From contig JAECYW010000002.1 in the NCBI GenBank assembly GCA_023014335.1, forward strand, positions 3,782,001-3,846,000: a stretch of 64,000 nt of DNA, read 5' to 3'. A program made the position numbers and the translations under genes. Positions 46,822-58,582 of the stretch are shown in pieces. Each line of letters begins with the position of its first letter. Position 1 is the first letter of the stretch. The notes beneath the pieces were generated by a model. It made no database searches and was not told where the DNA came from. It worked only from the letters and a program-made list of their open reading frames with translations. The DNA is from Galerina marginata. Lineage: Eukaryota > Basidiomycota > Agaricomycetes > Agaricales > Galerinaceae.

Positions 46822-47734
46822 CTACCATTCACCACCGCCGTCGTCCCAGCCGCCTTTATCTCTGACGCCGGAGCTGCCCAGCTTGGTCTTGTTCCTCGAC
46901 TTGCGGCCTCCAAGTTCTTTGTACATCTCCCGCTTCTCGACTTTGTTAGGCTTGGCAGAAGCTTCTAGTTCTGCTTTCCACTGCTCCTCTTTGACTTCGC
47001 GAGGAGTCTGGTACCCCGACATGTTGCGCGAAGGCGAGTTGTACCCGGAACGCGAGAAGGGAGGTGTTGATGTGGGAGAAGAGCGCTCTCTCGCTGATTT
47101 TAGATAAACCTGGCGCTGTGGCATTGATGACGTGTGAGTAGATATGACGCAGGATGGGGGCCCGCAACTTACCCAACTTTGCTTGGACTCGCGTTTCGTC
47201 CACTTGCCGGGTGGGAGACTGTCGTCGTGAAAGTTCTCTTTTCTATAATGTTGGAACCAGACTGTGAAACCAATCTATTAGAACGATAATACATCAAGTG
47301 GGGTGTTTACTCGCCATAGTTCAATGACTGGCTGCGTGCCCACTTCTTGGAGACGAGGGCACATTTGGCTAGGTCTCTAGGAGACAGCTTCGAGAATATA
47401 CGCTGAGAGAGTTCAGTAGGGAAAGCCTTGAGAGGGTCGAATCGACTGGATGCGATGATAAGTGGGGCTTTCGATGCAAGCCGCGATGAAGCCCCGCCTC
47501 TGATGGGCGATGATGGCCTGGTGCGGGCTGGGGTTCCTGGAAGAGATACCTAGATTCCGTTATGAAATGAAATATTTCAATAAGCTCGCAGTTACTCACG
47601 ACGTTGACGATCTCGTCATCTGAATCGTCCTTATCTTCGTATGATGTTCTCCTTTTGCCAACGAGTCGAATGTTTTTGAGGCCGTTGTCTATGTCCTCGA
47701 CGTTGGATCTCAGGACGTCCTGCAGGAGACTCAT
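46822..47734 (-). CDS. Conserved F-box protein (248 aa)
   Basis: Four exons on the minus strand (47734-47600, 47549-47315, 47261-47173, 47109-46822). An acidic N-terminus (DKDDSDDEIVN) is followed by a clear F-box at ~85-130: FPTELSQRIFSKLSPRDLAKCALVSKKW. After it comes NYVWFQHYRKENF and GKWTKRESKQSW. The C-terminal ~95 residues are polar and basic, with a helix EVKEEQWKAELEASAK, and end in Gly/Trp. F-box proteins link Skp1-Cul1 ligases to substrates; which one is unknown. The compact form and separate exons differ from the intronless F-box gene at 31320, so this is likely an old conserved gene. The second intron needs a GC donor (GCGAGT at 47314) to keep NYVWFQH in frame. Confidence 0.82.
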
Positions 47735-47861
47735 GGTAGATGGTGGACGTTCGGGTTCAAGTTGAGGAAACGTTCCGGCAGTTGCAAACCCTTGACAAAC
47801 TTCTGCAAACGTTCAAGGAGTCATGATCGAATCAGCAGTGACATTGTGCTGACAAATCACA

Positions 47862-47869
47862 TGACGTCA
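47862..47869. promoter_or_regulatory. CRE-like TGACGTCA palindrome
   Basis: A perfect ATF/CREB core 128 bp upstream of the F-box gene start, also within the 3' flank of DPM1. Binding is not shown. Confidence 0.3.
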
Positions 47870-48025
47870 CGAAGTAATACCACGCAAAGTTGTCGGCTTA
47901 TCACAAGCCTGTCAAGCTGGCAATGCTGAAGAGAAATGAACTTGAAAGCTAACTGAGAATACAGTTCACACACGCTGGTATCTGGATGGAGGAAAATTTC
48001 AATAAGTAAATGTCCAAGTTGCAAG

Positions 48026-49151
<1,126 letters not shown>

Positions 49152-49290
49152 CCAATGGGTTAACTGAAGGGCTGAGTTCAGATGGCTGGCATCCCAAGTG
49201 CTGGTACAGAATATAAAGGGCAGGAGGCAGAATTGTCGCGTTGTGACGTGTCTGCATTTCGTCACGCGACCACGCTCAGATTAGATTTGC

Positions 49291-49644
49291 ATGGCTTGTT
49301 CTTCACCACCCCCACCTTCCAGTCCGTCTCCCACAACGTCCTCTTCGCGAACTTCCAATACACCTAGCTCAGCTTTACAGCGACTCCGGGGTCTCTTAAG
49401 GCAGCTACTTCGAATTTGCACCACCGACGGACGCGTCTTCATAGGCACCTTCGCGGGCACCGACAAACCGCTCAACATCATCCTCGTCAATGCCGAGGAG
49501 TACCGCGTCGGCCCAGGGCAGGATGAAGACGGACGATTTGTGGGACAAGTGATGCTTCCTTGGAAAGTTATTGTCAAGGTTGAAGCTCATGTCCAGGGCC
49601 AACGACCTTCCAGAGCTGGGCTCGGCGATGGTTTGTACATCTGA
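49291..49644 (+). CDS. NAA38: LSm-fold protein, Naa38/LSMD1-like
   Basis: Single exon, 117 aa. After a Ser/Pro-rich N-terminus of ~28 residues an Sm-like domain is visible: LRQLLRICTTDGRVFIGTFAGTD (Sm1), NIILVNAEEYRV, then FVGQVMLPWKVIVKVEAH (Sm2-like). The DGRVFIGTF...NIIL pattern and short extensions fit LSMD1/Naa38 (Mak31), the auxiliary subunit of the NatC N-terminal acetyltransferase, better than a core LSm2-8 protein. Confidence in the LSm fold is high; the NatC assignment rests on pattern. It shares a 139-bp promoter with DPM1. Confidence 0.7.
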   Translation: MACSSPPPPSSPSPTTSSSRTSNTPSSALQRLRGLLRQLLRICTTDGRVFIGTFAGTDKPLNIILVNAEEYRVGPGQDEDGRFVGQVMLPWKVIVKVEAHVQGQRPSRAGLGDGLYI

Positions 49645-50109
49645 CCGTACGTGGACTAACAACTTACTGGAAACTTTAAAAACTGACGTACTTCAGAAAC
49701 AGATTGTGTTTGTCTCGCCTCTAAATCTTTAGCTGCTGTTCCAAACATTTACAACCGTCACGCTCTGGACTCACCCACACAAACCTTTTTTGCTTGCCCA
49801 TTCAAATGCTCTCCTTTTCCCCCTTTGTATCAATGTCACTCTCGCACCGTCGCAGACTAGAGTATCATCATATCAACTGATAATTTCAACCGCCTTGTTG
49901 CTCCTATACACACAACGACCCTTGAAAAGGAAGCTTGCTACCCACCAGTTGGCGACTACAAACACGCCTTCAAATTAGAACCTTAAATTCTATCGATTGA
50001 TAATCAGTCATTGGCACGAGCCAGAGAAACAAACCCTCCCCCGTAGTCTCTATCAGACACCTCTTTCTTGCTTTCTTACCTCCCTCTTGATATTCCATCA
50101 ACGTGGTGA
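49645..50109. other. Spacer, no gene seen
   Basis: 3' region of the LSm gene and upstream region of the first lectin-like copy. Confidence 0.5.
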
Positions 50110-50859
50110 ATGTCGTAGGTCGCCATACCCGTGAAAAGCACCGGGTTCCCGTTTGGCTACTTCCGAATCCGCTCCACCGCGACCGGACGGTACTTGCAAC
50201 TTCATTATTCTGAAGCGCGAGATGGAAACGTATTAACGATGTGGGATAGTAACCGAGACGCGGCCGGATACGTGAGCAAGATTCTCGTTCATCGATGCGG
50301 GATAACTTGATGAATCATTCGTTAGGTCTTCTTTATCAATCCCTGGGGTGCTCTATGTTGCAAAGAGGGGGGTGTGGCACTCGACGTTATAAGTAAGTAG
50401 ATTACAGTGTTATCAACTCACTCGGTTGCTGTTCTAACGTAGAAATTTTCAGATAATACCTTGGTAGTCACACAGAACCGTCCGACTTGCCACTTGCCCT
50501 GGCCCAATCCATGGTCACATTATCTGCCCACGTTTTCATATTCGCCAGAAACAAATATGATCACTATCCGGCTTCATGCAGACCCGGTGTTGTCCAGTGA
50601 CTGGCCACGTCCTGAAAGCGAATGGAAAGATAAAGAATTTGTGCTTGCCGCACGGCCGTCGAAAGCGACAAGGATCCCTAAATTTGCCGAAATTGCAAGG
50701 TGGGCTCCATCCTCGACCTTGCCTCCTCTTTGGACCACTCGTGGCGGAGAAGAGTGGAAAGCCAAAGATGGAAGCAGCGCAGCGGTAGAGGAAAAACTAG
50801 AGGATACTCAAGAGGAAGATTTGAAGAGAATGAGATTGGAAATTGAAACGGATGTCTAA
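50110..50859 (+). pseudogene. Lectin-like gene copy 1, with a stop at codon 3
   Basis: Three exons (50110-50271, 50326-50392, 50453-50859) match the next gene in length, phase and sequence. The first motif is FPFGYFRIRSTATGRYLQLHY followed by ARDGNVLTMW, like the first repeat of ricin-B-type beta-trefoil folds; then INPWGALC and a C-terminal part with PWPNPWSHYLP, WPRPESEWKDKEF and EEDLKRMRLEIETDV. At 50116-50118 the third codon is TAG, where the paralogue has GAG. No upstream in-frame ATG bypasses it and the next in-frame ATG (50240) would remove the first motif. The remaining frame is intact, so inactivation is recent, or translation starts elsewhere. Carbohydrate binding is inference. Confidence 0.65.
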
Positions 50860-51187
50860 TCTGCAGTATCCATGTTTAGTCGAAGCAATATGGTCCGCAT
50901 TGGACTGCCTCTTTGTGACTTCCAACTGTCTCGCCTGTTCCTCTGAAAAGACCAGACCTGCGCTCGAAAAAGAAATATGTTGCCCAAGGTGTGGCTACGA
51001 CTTTGTTGATAGTCGCCGACTCTGAACTCTATCGCTAGATGAAGGCGATAATCGTTGATACGATGAAAGAACTCTGTTATATGATCGCGTGATGCTGGAT
51101 AACATGCTTTTCCCTCGTGCTTTGGACTAGACCACTGTTTCGAACACCTACTGGGTTCTAGTTTTTTTTCAAGCAACGAAGCACCAT
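50860..51187. other. Spacer between the lectin-like copies
   Basis: 328 bp, no gene seen; promoter of copy 2. Confidence 0.5.
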
Positions 51188-51953
51188 ATGGCTGAGGCTG
51201 ATATACCTGTAAAAACCACGGGATTCCCGTTTGGATACTTCCGTATTCGCACTTCTGGCACAGACGGCGACAGCAAATATCTGATCCCACACTACGGTGA
51301 AACGCAAGATGGAAATGCACTGGTACTAGGAAATCTGGACCGACATACGGATAAGTTTGTGCGTAGAATGGATGTTGATCACTAGGTCAAAACTGAACTT
51401 AAGCTTTGTGTGTAGGTCTACTTTATCAATGCCTGGGGTGCTTTGTGTTGTAAAGAAGGGGGTGTCTCCATAGACGTTATAAGTAAACCTGTCAACAGCA
51501 TGCTGGTCGGTATCTAGGAACTGACAATTGCTCTATTTTATAGATAACAAACTGGTAGTTGCCCACAATCGTCCGACTACAGAAACCCAACAGTGGCCAA
51601 ATCCCTGGTCGCATTATCTACCATCGTTTTCGTATTCACGCCAAACGAAACTGATCACGATCCAGTTCCATGCAGATCCACTGCTGTGCGAACCGTGGCC
51701 TCGACCTGAAAGCGAATGGAAAGACAAGAAATTTGTTGTTACCACGCGATGCCCGATGGTGACAAGGGTTTGCAGATTCTCAGAAATGGCAAGATGGGCT
51801 CCGTCGTCCGAGTTACGTCCTCAGTGGACCACTCGTGGCGGAGACCATTGGCCAGTGGATGGGCAGTTTAACGTGGCGGTCGAAGAAATGTTGGAAAATG
51901 TTGGGGAGGAAGACTTGAAGAGAATGCAATGGGAGATCGAGACAGATGTTTAA
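51188..51953 (+). CDS. Lectin-like protein, copy 2 (intact)
   Basis: Three exons (51188-51358, 51416-51482, 51544-51953) give 215 aa. Begins MAEADIPVKTTGFPFGYFRIR without a signal peptide, so probably cytosolic. The FRIRTSGTDGDSKYLI segment resembles the first strand pair of a ricin-B-like beta-trefoil, where many mushroom lectins fall. Further parts: INAWGALCC, NPWSHYLPSFSYSRQTKLITIQF, WPRPESEWKDKKFVV, ending in an acidic helix GEEDLKRMQWEIETDV shared with copy 1. The family is not certain; no QxW triplet is visible, so it may be a trefoil-like relative rather than a true sugar binder. Tandem pair with the nonsense-bearing copy upstream. Confidence 0.7.
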
Positions 51954-52215
51954 CACTGTAGGGAGGCAGTTAGTTTGAGTTCGATTAATACCCCAAAATT
52001 CTGCAGAGTCTGAACAAGAAGGGAAGATCTATTGATCAAAGCTCCAGGCCAGCTTCGGCGCTTACCAACGCAGTACCGCCAACTTCGCTCAAACCCTTCC
52101 ACAGCTGGCAGTGGCCGCTGTTTTCGAGAGAAACAGCCAATAAAAACAGGACTTCTGTCTTTACCGTCTGTTTCTCAAAAATACAGCTGGTCGGGGATAC
52201 TTAAAAAGGAAAGCC

Positions 52216-52333
52216 CGAATGCTGTTTGTGAAAGAAACAGGCAAGAAACAGGCGATACACAAGGTGCAACGCTACAGGATTTTCGTGAGAAACCCGATTG
52301 TAAGAGGTATTGAAACGGACAAATTATCGATAC
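52216..52333. repeat. Left arm of an inverted repeat
   Basis: Pairs with the reverse complement of 52873-52998: shared words in order are GCTGTTTG, AAAGAAACAG, ACAAGGTGCAA, AGGAT.TTC, AAGAGGTA, AAA.GGACAAAT. Additional GAAACAG words lie just outside. Confidence 0.7.
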
Positions 52334-52872
52334 CTCTTTTTCCACTGTAGAGCGGCATAAATAATTTAAAATCTTGATTGAATAAGGCAAAGAAATTTTG
52401 ATGGCATCTCACATTGAGGCGAAGGCACGGAAATAGATCTGAAGTTTTCAATGAGGATTTTTCTTCGAGAAAAGAGGTGTTGAAAACATAATGTACATGA
52501 GGCCTCCAAGACTTCACGTTTTTAAACCCGATTTACCCCCTTGTGAAGACCGTGTGTAAACTTATACTTTTCAAGACCGCTTTCTTACCGTTTCCTTTGT
52601 TAATTTCAAATTGTCAATACCTCTTCGTCCCGAAATAGTTCAAATCTTGATCCTCGCTCGATCGTACCTTTGTCTCTATAGAAGACTTCAAGTCTTTTCC
52701 CGAGAAATCCTTCAAGTTTTTAACGTCGCTTTCCTCGATCAAAAACCACCGATAAGAACTTCAAATATTATAAACGGATCTTAGTTCCCTTTGAGAACCG
52801 TTGAAGGTTTCATCATTTTGATCAAGCACGATTTCAAAGTGTATTTAGTGCTCTAATTTATTCAAGACCTAT

Positions 52873-52998
52873 TGGATATTTGTCCATTTCTTTACCTCTT
52901 TATAGCATGTTTTCTAGGAAGATCCTACCCCCTTGCACCTTGTGATAAATACAGAAGACATGTTTCTTTACCGCTGTTTCTTTGGCAAACAGCAGCGG
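52873..52998. repeat. Right arm of the inverted repeat
   Basis: Reverse complement of the left arm, about 540 bp away. Together they look like the ends of a small non-autonomous DNA element or a long imperfect hairpin. Confidence 0.7.
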
Positions 52999-53976
52999 GT
53001 GCTGTTGGAGTTCACGATCCCGATTCGGGTATTTACTCGTGTTATCATTAGATTATTTATCATCGCCATGTTCGTTTCTCCTTCTTCACCTCTTACCACC
53101 ATGTCGTAGCACGTTTATGCGATACCTCGCCCTTTCATATTCCAACAGGTGCCAGCGGTGTTCGGTAACTGATCCATCTCCTAACGACCCGGAGGGTATT
53201 TCATCAAGATGTAGACCATCGCTAGTGTTATGTCGTTCAACTATTCTCCGCGTTGTTCTCCTTCGTCTGGTTGCAAATTTCCTCGCCCCTCGCTTCAGAA
53301 CCGCTTGAATGAACTTAGGTAGATAGTGCCTCAAGCAAATTTGTATGTTTGATTATTGCCTGTTCATTCGATAGCATCAATTTGTGACCCGCTCTGTAAA
53401 TTATGTCGTTTAGAATAAGCACAAATAAACCAATAGCTAGGAAAGCCACTTCATCGAGAGTATGAATCCGACCGTATGTTGGAAATGGGAGCCATCGACA
53501 CACTACAATCCTTCTTCGAATATTCCGAATATTACCAATGAGGAGGATTTTGATTGAGTCGCGGGGGCAGGAATTTGACGAAGACTGGATGGATAAATTT
53601 GCCAATAAAATTGGCTTGTTTCGTCGGTGCTTACCCAGTCCATTAGTCAACATATTTCAGGATGAACAAAGAGCGGGGTTAGATATACTTATAGAACACG
53701 CCATATCTTCATGGCCATAGGCGTCGCCTTTCATCTCGATTTTTGGCCAAACAGCGTTGAAACAGCGGTCATGATGAGTAGTAAAACTACTGTAGGTCCA
53801 GAACAATTACCTGTTCAACTTCAGAGGTAAAGCCTTATTAGATGACCACACCGTTGTAGCTTTAGATGGAAAAGGAGGACGAGCCTACATGAAGTCAACT
53901 GACAAGTAACAAGTTTGACGGCGGACGCATCTGACGCGTCATAAATAATGAGTCATATCGAGCGAACGCTAAACGG

Positions 53977-53984
53977 TCACGTGA
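53977..53984. promoter_or_regulatory. TCACGTGA E-box upstream of the first MYND gene
   Basis: Palindromic bHLH-type site 129 bp before the start codon at 54113. Function inferred. Confidence 0.3.
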
Positions 53985-54112
53985 TATTTTCGGGGGATAT
54001 TGCATGTAATCTCGGTTAGCAACTGAGCCAGTGCCACACTTTTATCTTTGAATCTCTCAGTCAGCCATCGCCATAGCTTGCTCACTAACAACCAGAAACA
54101 GCGTATTTCGTG

Positions 54113-55778
54113 ATGGATTTCTTGCCCGGAGATGCAGAGGACTGCCAGTGTACCTTCGACACTTGCCCCACCCTGATTGCACAACGCAAATTAACGCGAC
54201 TGGGTCCTCGAATGTCTGTGGTATTGGCTGCAAAAGAAGCACCAGATTCTCTATTTCTTAAGGAACTCGCAATTGCTACCCTGTCAGATTCTCGCTTCCG
54301 ACGTTCTGGAGCAGCCACCATGTTCATTCGACACTTTCTACAAGCAAAATCCACAGAAAGTAGACGTCATTGGGAAATTCCTGCGATGGGGATCATCAAC
54401 GTTCTTGTCGGGATTTATGAGGAAGGCGCTGAGTATCAGGATGAGGATGTTGCCATACTGCAGGATATCCATTCATCTTATTGGGGCATTCTTGACGTGA
54501 TCTGGAAAGATTTCTCCACATTGTCTCCATCGGGGGCGACAGGCGACTTAAGGAGATGTCTTGTCGCGAAACTGATCGACAACTTCCTTCACGATGCCAA
54601 GATGAAACGGTATGGTGTCAACTCCTTCAACTAAATCTAAAATGTACAGACCAATCTTCGTTCACTTAGGATGATGTTTGAAGAGAGAACAACAAAACTT
54701 GTCCTACACTGTTGGTTGTGGACTGCCCCGGACTCTTTCGCTCGGCAGCCTGTGGCGAAAGCAGTCCATTCTATGTTTACTTCAGAAGACTGTCGGGGAA
54801 ACTCTCCCCCAGGTCAGTGCCTAGACCTTGCTTTCAAGTCGTACAAGATCACGACCTTTGTTTCCCAAGTAAACTTCGGTCTCAAACACAGAAAAATGAT
54901 AGGGGAGTCTCTGTGCCAAGAGATAGCTACCCTTTGTCCTTTTATTTCCTTGGGTGAACTGTATCTCCCTCATCTTCTGGCAGGGGGTGTACATAAACAA
55001 CTTACTGCAGCCGTGCGGCGTCACTTGAAGACCAGCGAAGACGAGGATATGACCCTAGATATCTTGGAGGAAAGCGGGATTTTCATTCAGTATGTCTTTA
55101 CCCAATGCTTTGACTTCTTCATTCTGAATGGATGTGTAGGCACTTGCTCTACCAGGCAAAGGATACCATGGCTTTGTTCACCGAGCTCGTTGCAAATACT
55201 TGCATGGTCGAAATTGGGGCTGCTGCCTTGAAGCTCGCAAAGACAGACTCGCCGGATGGGGTTGAAGTCTGGTACGAGATTTTTGAAAGGATTACTCATA
55301 GCATGACCTGCGAGAACTCTGGTGGCTGTGAATATCATGCCACACCGCCCTTTCTACAGGCTGTACGAACGTCCTTGGAGCGTCTGGTTGTACCAACTCT
55401 AATCGTCCTTCGCGAGGAGGCCCGTGATGGAGGTGAACAAAAGTATCTGGTTCAATGGGTCAGGCTCCTACGATTGCTAGGCATAACGGACAAAACCATC
55501 AGGGAGAGACACCGCCTTGACAGGAAGTGCTGTAACATTGTTTGCCCAGCGCGAAACTCGGGTGTCCCAAGCACCAAAAAAAATACATGTACGGAATGTC
55601 ACTCCGTTTTTTATTGCGATCGTGTTTGCCAGAAGAGGTAACGAACTCACCCGTAAATTTACGAGAATTGGACTGACTTTTCGCTCATAGCGATTGGGAG
55701 AACCACAAAAATGAATGCGAGAGACTCGCCAAAGCAACATGCGCAGATTTAAAGGGTTTTACTTTCAACCGACTATGA
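54113..55778 (+). CDS. MYND-type zinc finger protein, copy 1
   Basis: Four exons (54113-54609, 54670-55089, 55140-55637, 55691-55778) give 500 aa. Most of the protein is a helical, uncharacterised region: MDFLPGDAEDCQCTFDTCPT, then RRSGAATMFIRHFL, FVSQVNFGLKHRKM and LVANTCMVEIGAAALKLAK. The C-terminus has a MYND finger from ~442: CCNIVCPARN, CTECHSVFYCDRVCQKR and SDWENHKNEC, with all Cys/His positions of the C6HC type. MYND fingers bind proline-rich peptides in co-repressors and methyltransferases; there is no SET domain here. Such MYND-only proteins are numerous in mushrooms and of unknown role. The tandem paralogue has the same four-exon structure. Confidence 0.88.
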
Positions 55779-56916
55779 TTACCCATGCATTTTGAACGTG
55801 TTATGTCGTCATATAAGTATAAGAAGAATATAATCATACGAAGAGAAGACTTTTCCTCCACCTTCCCGTACTTTCTGCACAGCCACCGTGTGACCTCTGA
55901 CATCACTTTCGACTGCAACAGTCCTCCGCCTTCGAGCACTTTCGCGCACACACACTCCTCAACGCGCCGGCATGCACTGGGGCCACAAGACACTGCACTT
56001 TCTCATCTACGCAGTCACTACGGCTCTCGACGACCTTCCACCACCCCTCAGCGTCTAACTCCATATTATCTTCTCTGTAGTTCGGTGAATACAGCCGCGG
56101 CGCTCACTATTTGACGCTTTGGTGAGCCTGCATCATTTTTCTGAAGTGACTCCGGCTCTCGACGACCTTCCAGCACCCCTCAGCATCTAACTCCATCTTC
56201 TCTTCTCTGTAGTCTGTTCGGTGAATACGGCGCTCACTATCTGACGCTTTGGTGAGCCTGCATGTGGCCTCCATCGTCTTTCTGAAGTCTCTCATATCTC
56301 CATACTTTTTACCTGTCTTACGTACATTTTGCAACATTCTCAAGTCTTCATTCATTCACCATCTTTCACCTTTGACACATTCTGCCTTGACTCTGTTGCC
56401 ACATTTATTGATACATTACTTGGTATACATGCATAGTTACTTTGTTTTTAATCTAACACACTGAATCTTTCATCCAGGTGGTGCTAAGGTTTTTGTCGGT
56501 GCGCGGCGCAGCCTCAACCCTTGTAATCTAATACTTACATACTTGCTACGTACATTTAGTCAATACTACTGGAATTAAATAAATACTGATAGGATCTCCA
56601 GTCGATTGAGTTCCAAGCCATATTCTAATTGCTTCTCAGCAAGGCGCTATTCCAATTGACTTATATTGACTTCTACTCAGCGAATCTGCGGGTCCGGTAA
56701 CCAGTGGCTGTGGAAAGCGCATCATGATCTAATTATAATGGTCCAGGCACTCTACGAATAGACCTGGCCCTGAATATGTGTGGCGATGCTATTGTGTTCT
56801 GATACTCACGGACGTATAAGTTCTCTAGATCTCCTTTGACAATCGACATCGACATTAACTCCTCTCACCAACCAGTACGAGCGACATAACTACACTCTGT
56901 AATCACCTTTCCAGCG
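55779..56916. other. Spacer with a 132-bp tandem duplication
   Basis: Lies between the MYND genes. Contains the tandem repeat described separately and TATA-poor promoter sequence. No gene seen. Confidence 0.5.
56021..56291. repeat. Two-unit tandem repeat, period 132 bp
   Basis: Unit 1 starts at 56021 and unit 2 at 56153; both begin CGGCTCTCGACGACCTTCCA and share CACCCCTCAGC.TCTAACTCCAT, CGCTCACTAT.TGACGCTTT and GGTGAGCCTGCAT. Unit 2 has small indels. Confidence 0.8.
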
Positions 56917-58582
56917 ATGGACTACGTGCCTACAGGAACTGCAAATTGTCCATGTATCGACGACACCTGCCCCACCTTCCTTGCAAAGCGCAGATTGCAG
57001 CGATTGGGACCTCGAGCGTCCGTGACGGCTGCCGCAGATGAACAACCTGATTCACCGTTTCTTACTCAACTTGCGAATATCACTCTCTCAGATCCACAAA
57101 TTCGGCGATCTGGAGCAGCCACTATGTTCATTCGACACATCCTGGAAGGCAAATCCACTGACAACACTGATTCGGACTCTGACTCGGAACGCAAGCGCCA
57201 CTGGGAGATCCCGGCAATGGGCATTATCAATATCTTTGCTGGTATCTTCCAGAGCCACTCCGAGGTTCAGGACGCTGCTATACTTCGGGAGGTCCATTCT
57301 TCCTATCGGGGCATCCTTGAGGTGATTTGGAAAGACTTTTCCTCCCTATCTCCAGCAGGACTGGCAGGCGACTCGAGGAGATTCGTTGTCTCCAAAATGA
57401 TCAACTTTTTCCTTCATAATGCTGAAATGAAACGGTATGCATTTCCGATTCTTTCTACATGGACAGACTGATCTTCCTTACAATTTACTCAGGAGTATGT
57501 ATGACGAGAAAACAATAAACCTTGTCTTATACTGCTGGTTGGTGACTTCTCCCGACTCTACCCTTCGGATGGAGGTGGCGCACACTGTAGATGTAATGTT
57601 TGCTTCAAGGGACCCTTTCGGGAACCGACCCCCACCTCAATATCTGCAACTGGCGTTTAAGGCGTACAATATCAAGACCTTCGTTTCTCAAGTAAATTTC
57701 GCTCTCAAGCATAAGAAAATGCTTGGTCAGCCTCTAACACAGGAGATATCCGTGCTTTGCGAATTCGTCCGTGTCAACGACCCCTTTGTCCCTCATTTTC
57801 TGGAAGCAGGGGTACATAGGCAAGTTGCAGCCGCAGTACGAAGACAGTTGAAAAATGCTAGAGCCGAGGATGAGAGTGTAACCCGAGAAGTCCTCGAGGA
57901 AAGCGGAATTTTCATGCAGTAAGCCTTGCTCCGTTTCCTTATTTTTTTTTGCCTCCCGACAAGACTTTTCTAGGCATTTGCTTCAACAGGCAAAAAATAC
58001 CATGACCATGTTCACCGATCTCCTTGCGAATACTTGCATGGTCGAAATAGGCGCCGCTGCATTAAAGTTGGCCAACAAGAGTGGTTCAGAGGAAGTCCCC
58101 GCCTGGTACGAGATTTTTGAGAAGATAAAGCACAGCATGACCTGCAAAAATTTCAACGGCTGCGAGTATCATGCCACTCCGCAGTTCCTCCGTGCCGCCC
58201 GTACCTCGTTGGAGCGAGTAGCCATTCCGACTGTGATTGCACTCCAGGAGGAAGTTGTCGTTGGAGGCGAAAGGAAATACTTGGTTCAGTGGATGGCCCT
58301 TGGCCGAGTCCTAGGAATCACGGAAGAGAGCATCCGGGAAAGGTACCGCACCGACAGGAAGTGCTGCAATCTTGGATGCCCCGCACGCAACTTGGGTGTT
58401 CAAAGCTCCAAGAAGCATACGTGCACGGTGTGCCTTTCCGTCTTTTACTGTGATCGCGATTGTCAAAAAAGGTAGATGTTTTGTCGATGAATTAAGTCAA
58501 TTGAACTGACTTTTATTTCCATAGTGATTGGAAAACTCATAAAGGCGAATGCGAGAGACTCCGACAAGCAGCGCAAGGTTGA
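56917..58582 (+). CDS. MYND-type zinc finger protein, copy 2
   Basis: Four exons (56917-57434, 57493-57918, 57974-58471, 58525-58582) give 499 aa. Exon 3 has the same length (498 nt) as in copy 1, and intron phases agree throughout. Compared with copy 1 there is a seven-residue acidic insertion (DSDSDSE region after LEGKSTDN) and a shorter C-terminus. The MYND finger is complete: CCNLGCPARN, CTVCLSVFYCDRDCQKR, SDWKTHKGEC. The central part (RRSGAATMFIRHIL, FVSQVNFALKHKKM, LANTCMVEIGAAALKLA) is the best conserved, so it is likely a functional domain rather than a linker. Role unknown. Confidence 0.88.

Larger units (their letters stand above)
51954..54112. other. 2.2-kb region with an inverted repeat, no convincing gene
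   Basis: AT-rich, with an imperfect inverted repeat (52216-52333 and 52873-52998). Short frames at 53315-53653 (minus) and 53538-53720 (plus) show no known motif. The right end contains the promoter of the first MYND gene, with a TCACGTGA palindrome. Confidence 0.5.

Noticed and set aside
53315..53720. Overlapping frames on both strands near 53.5 kb
   Set aside because: Short, no recognised domain, no splice pattern; considered as a transposase relic but nothing supports that.
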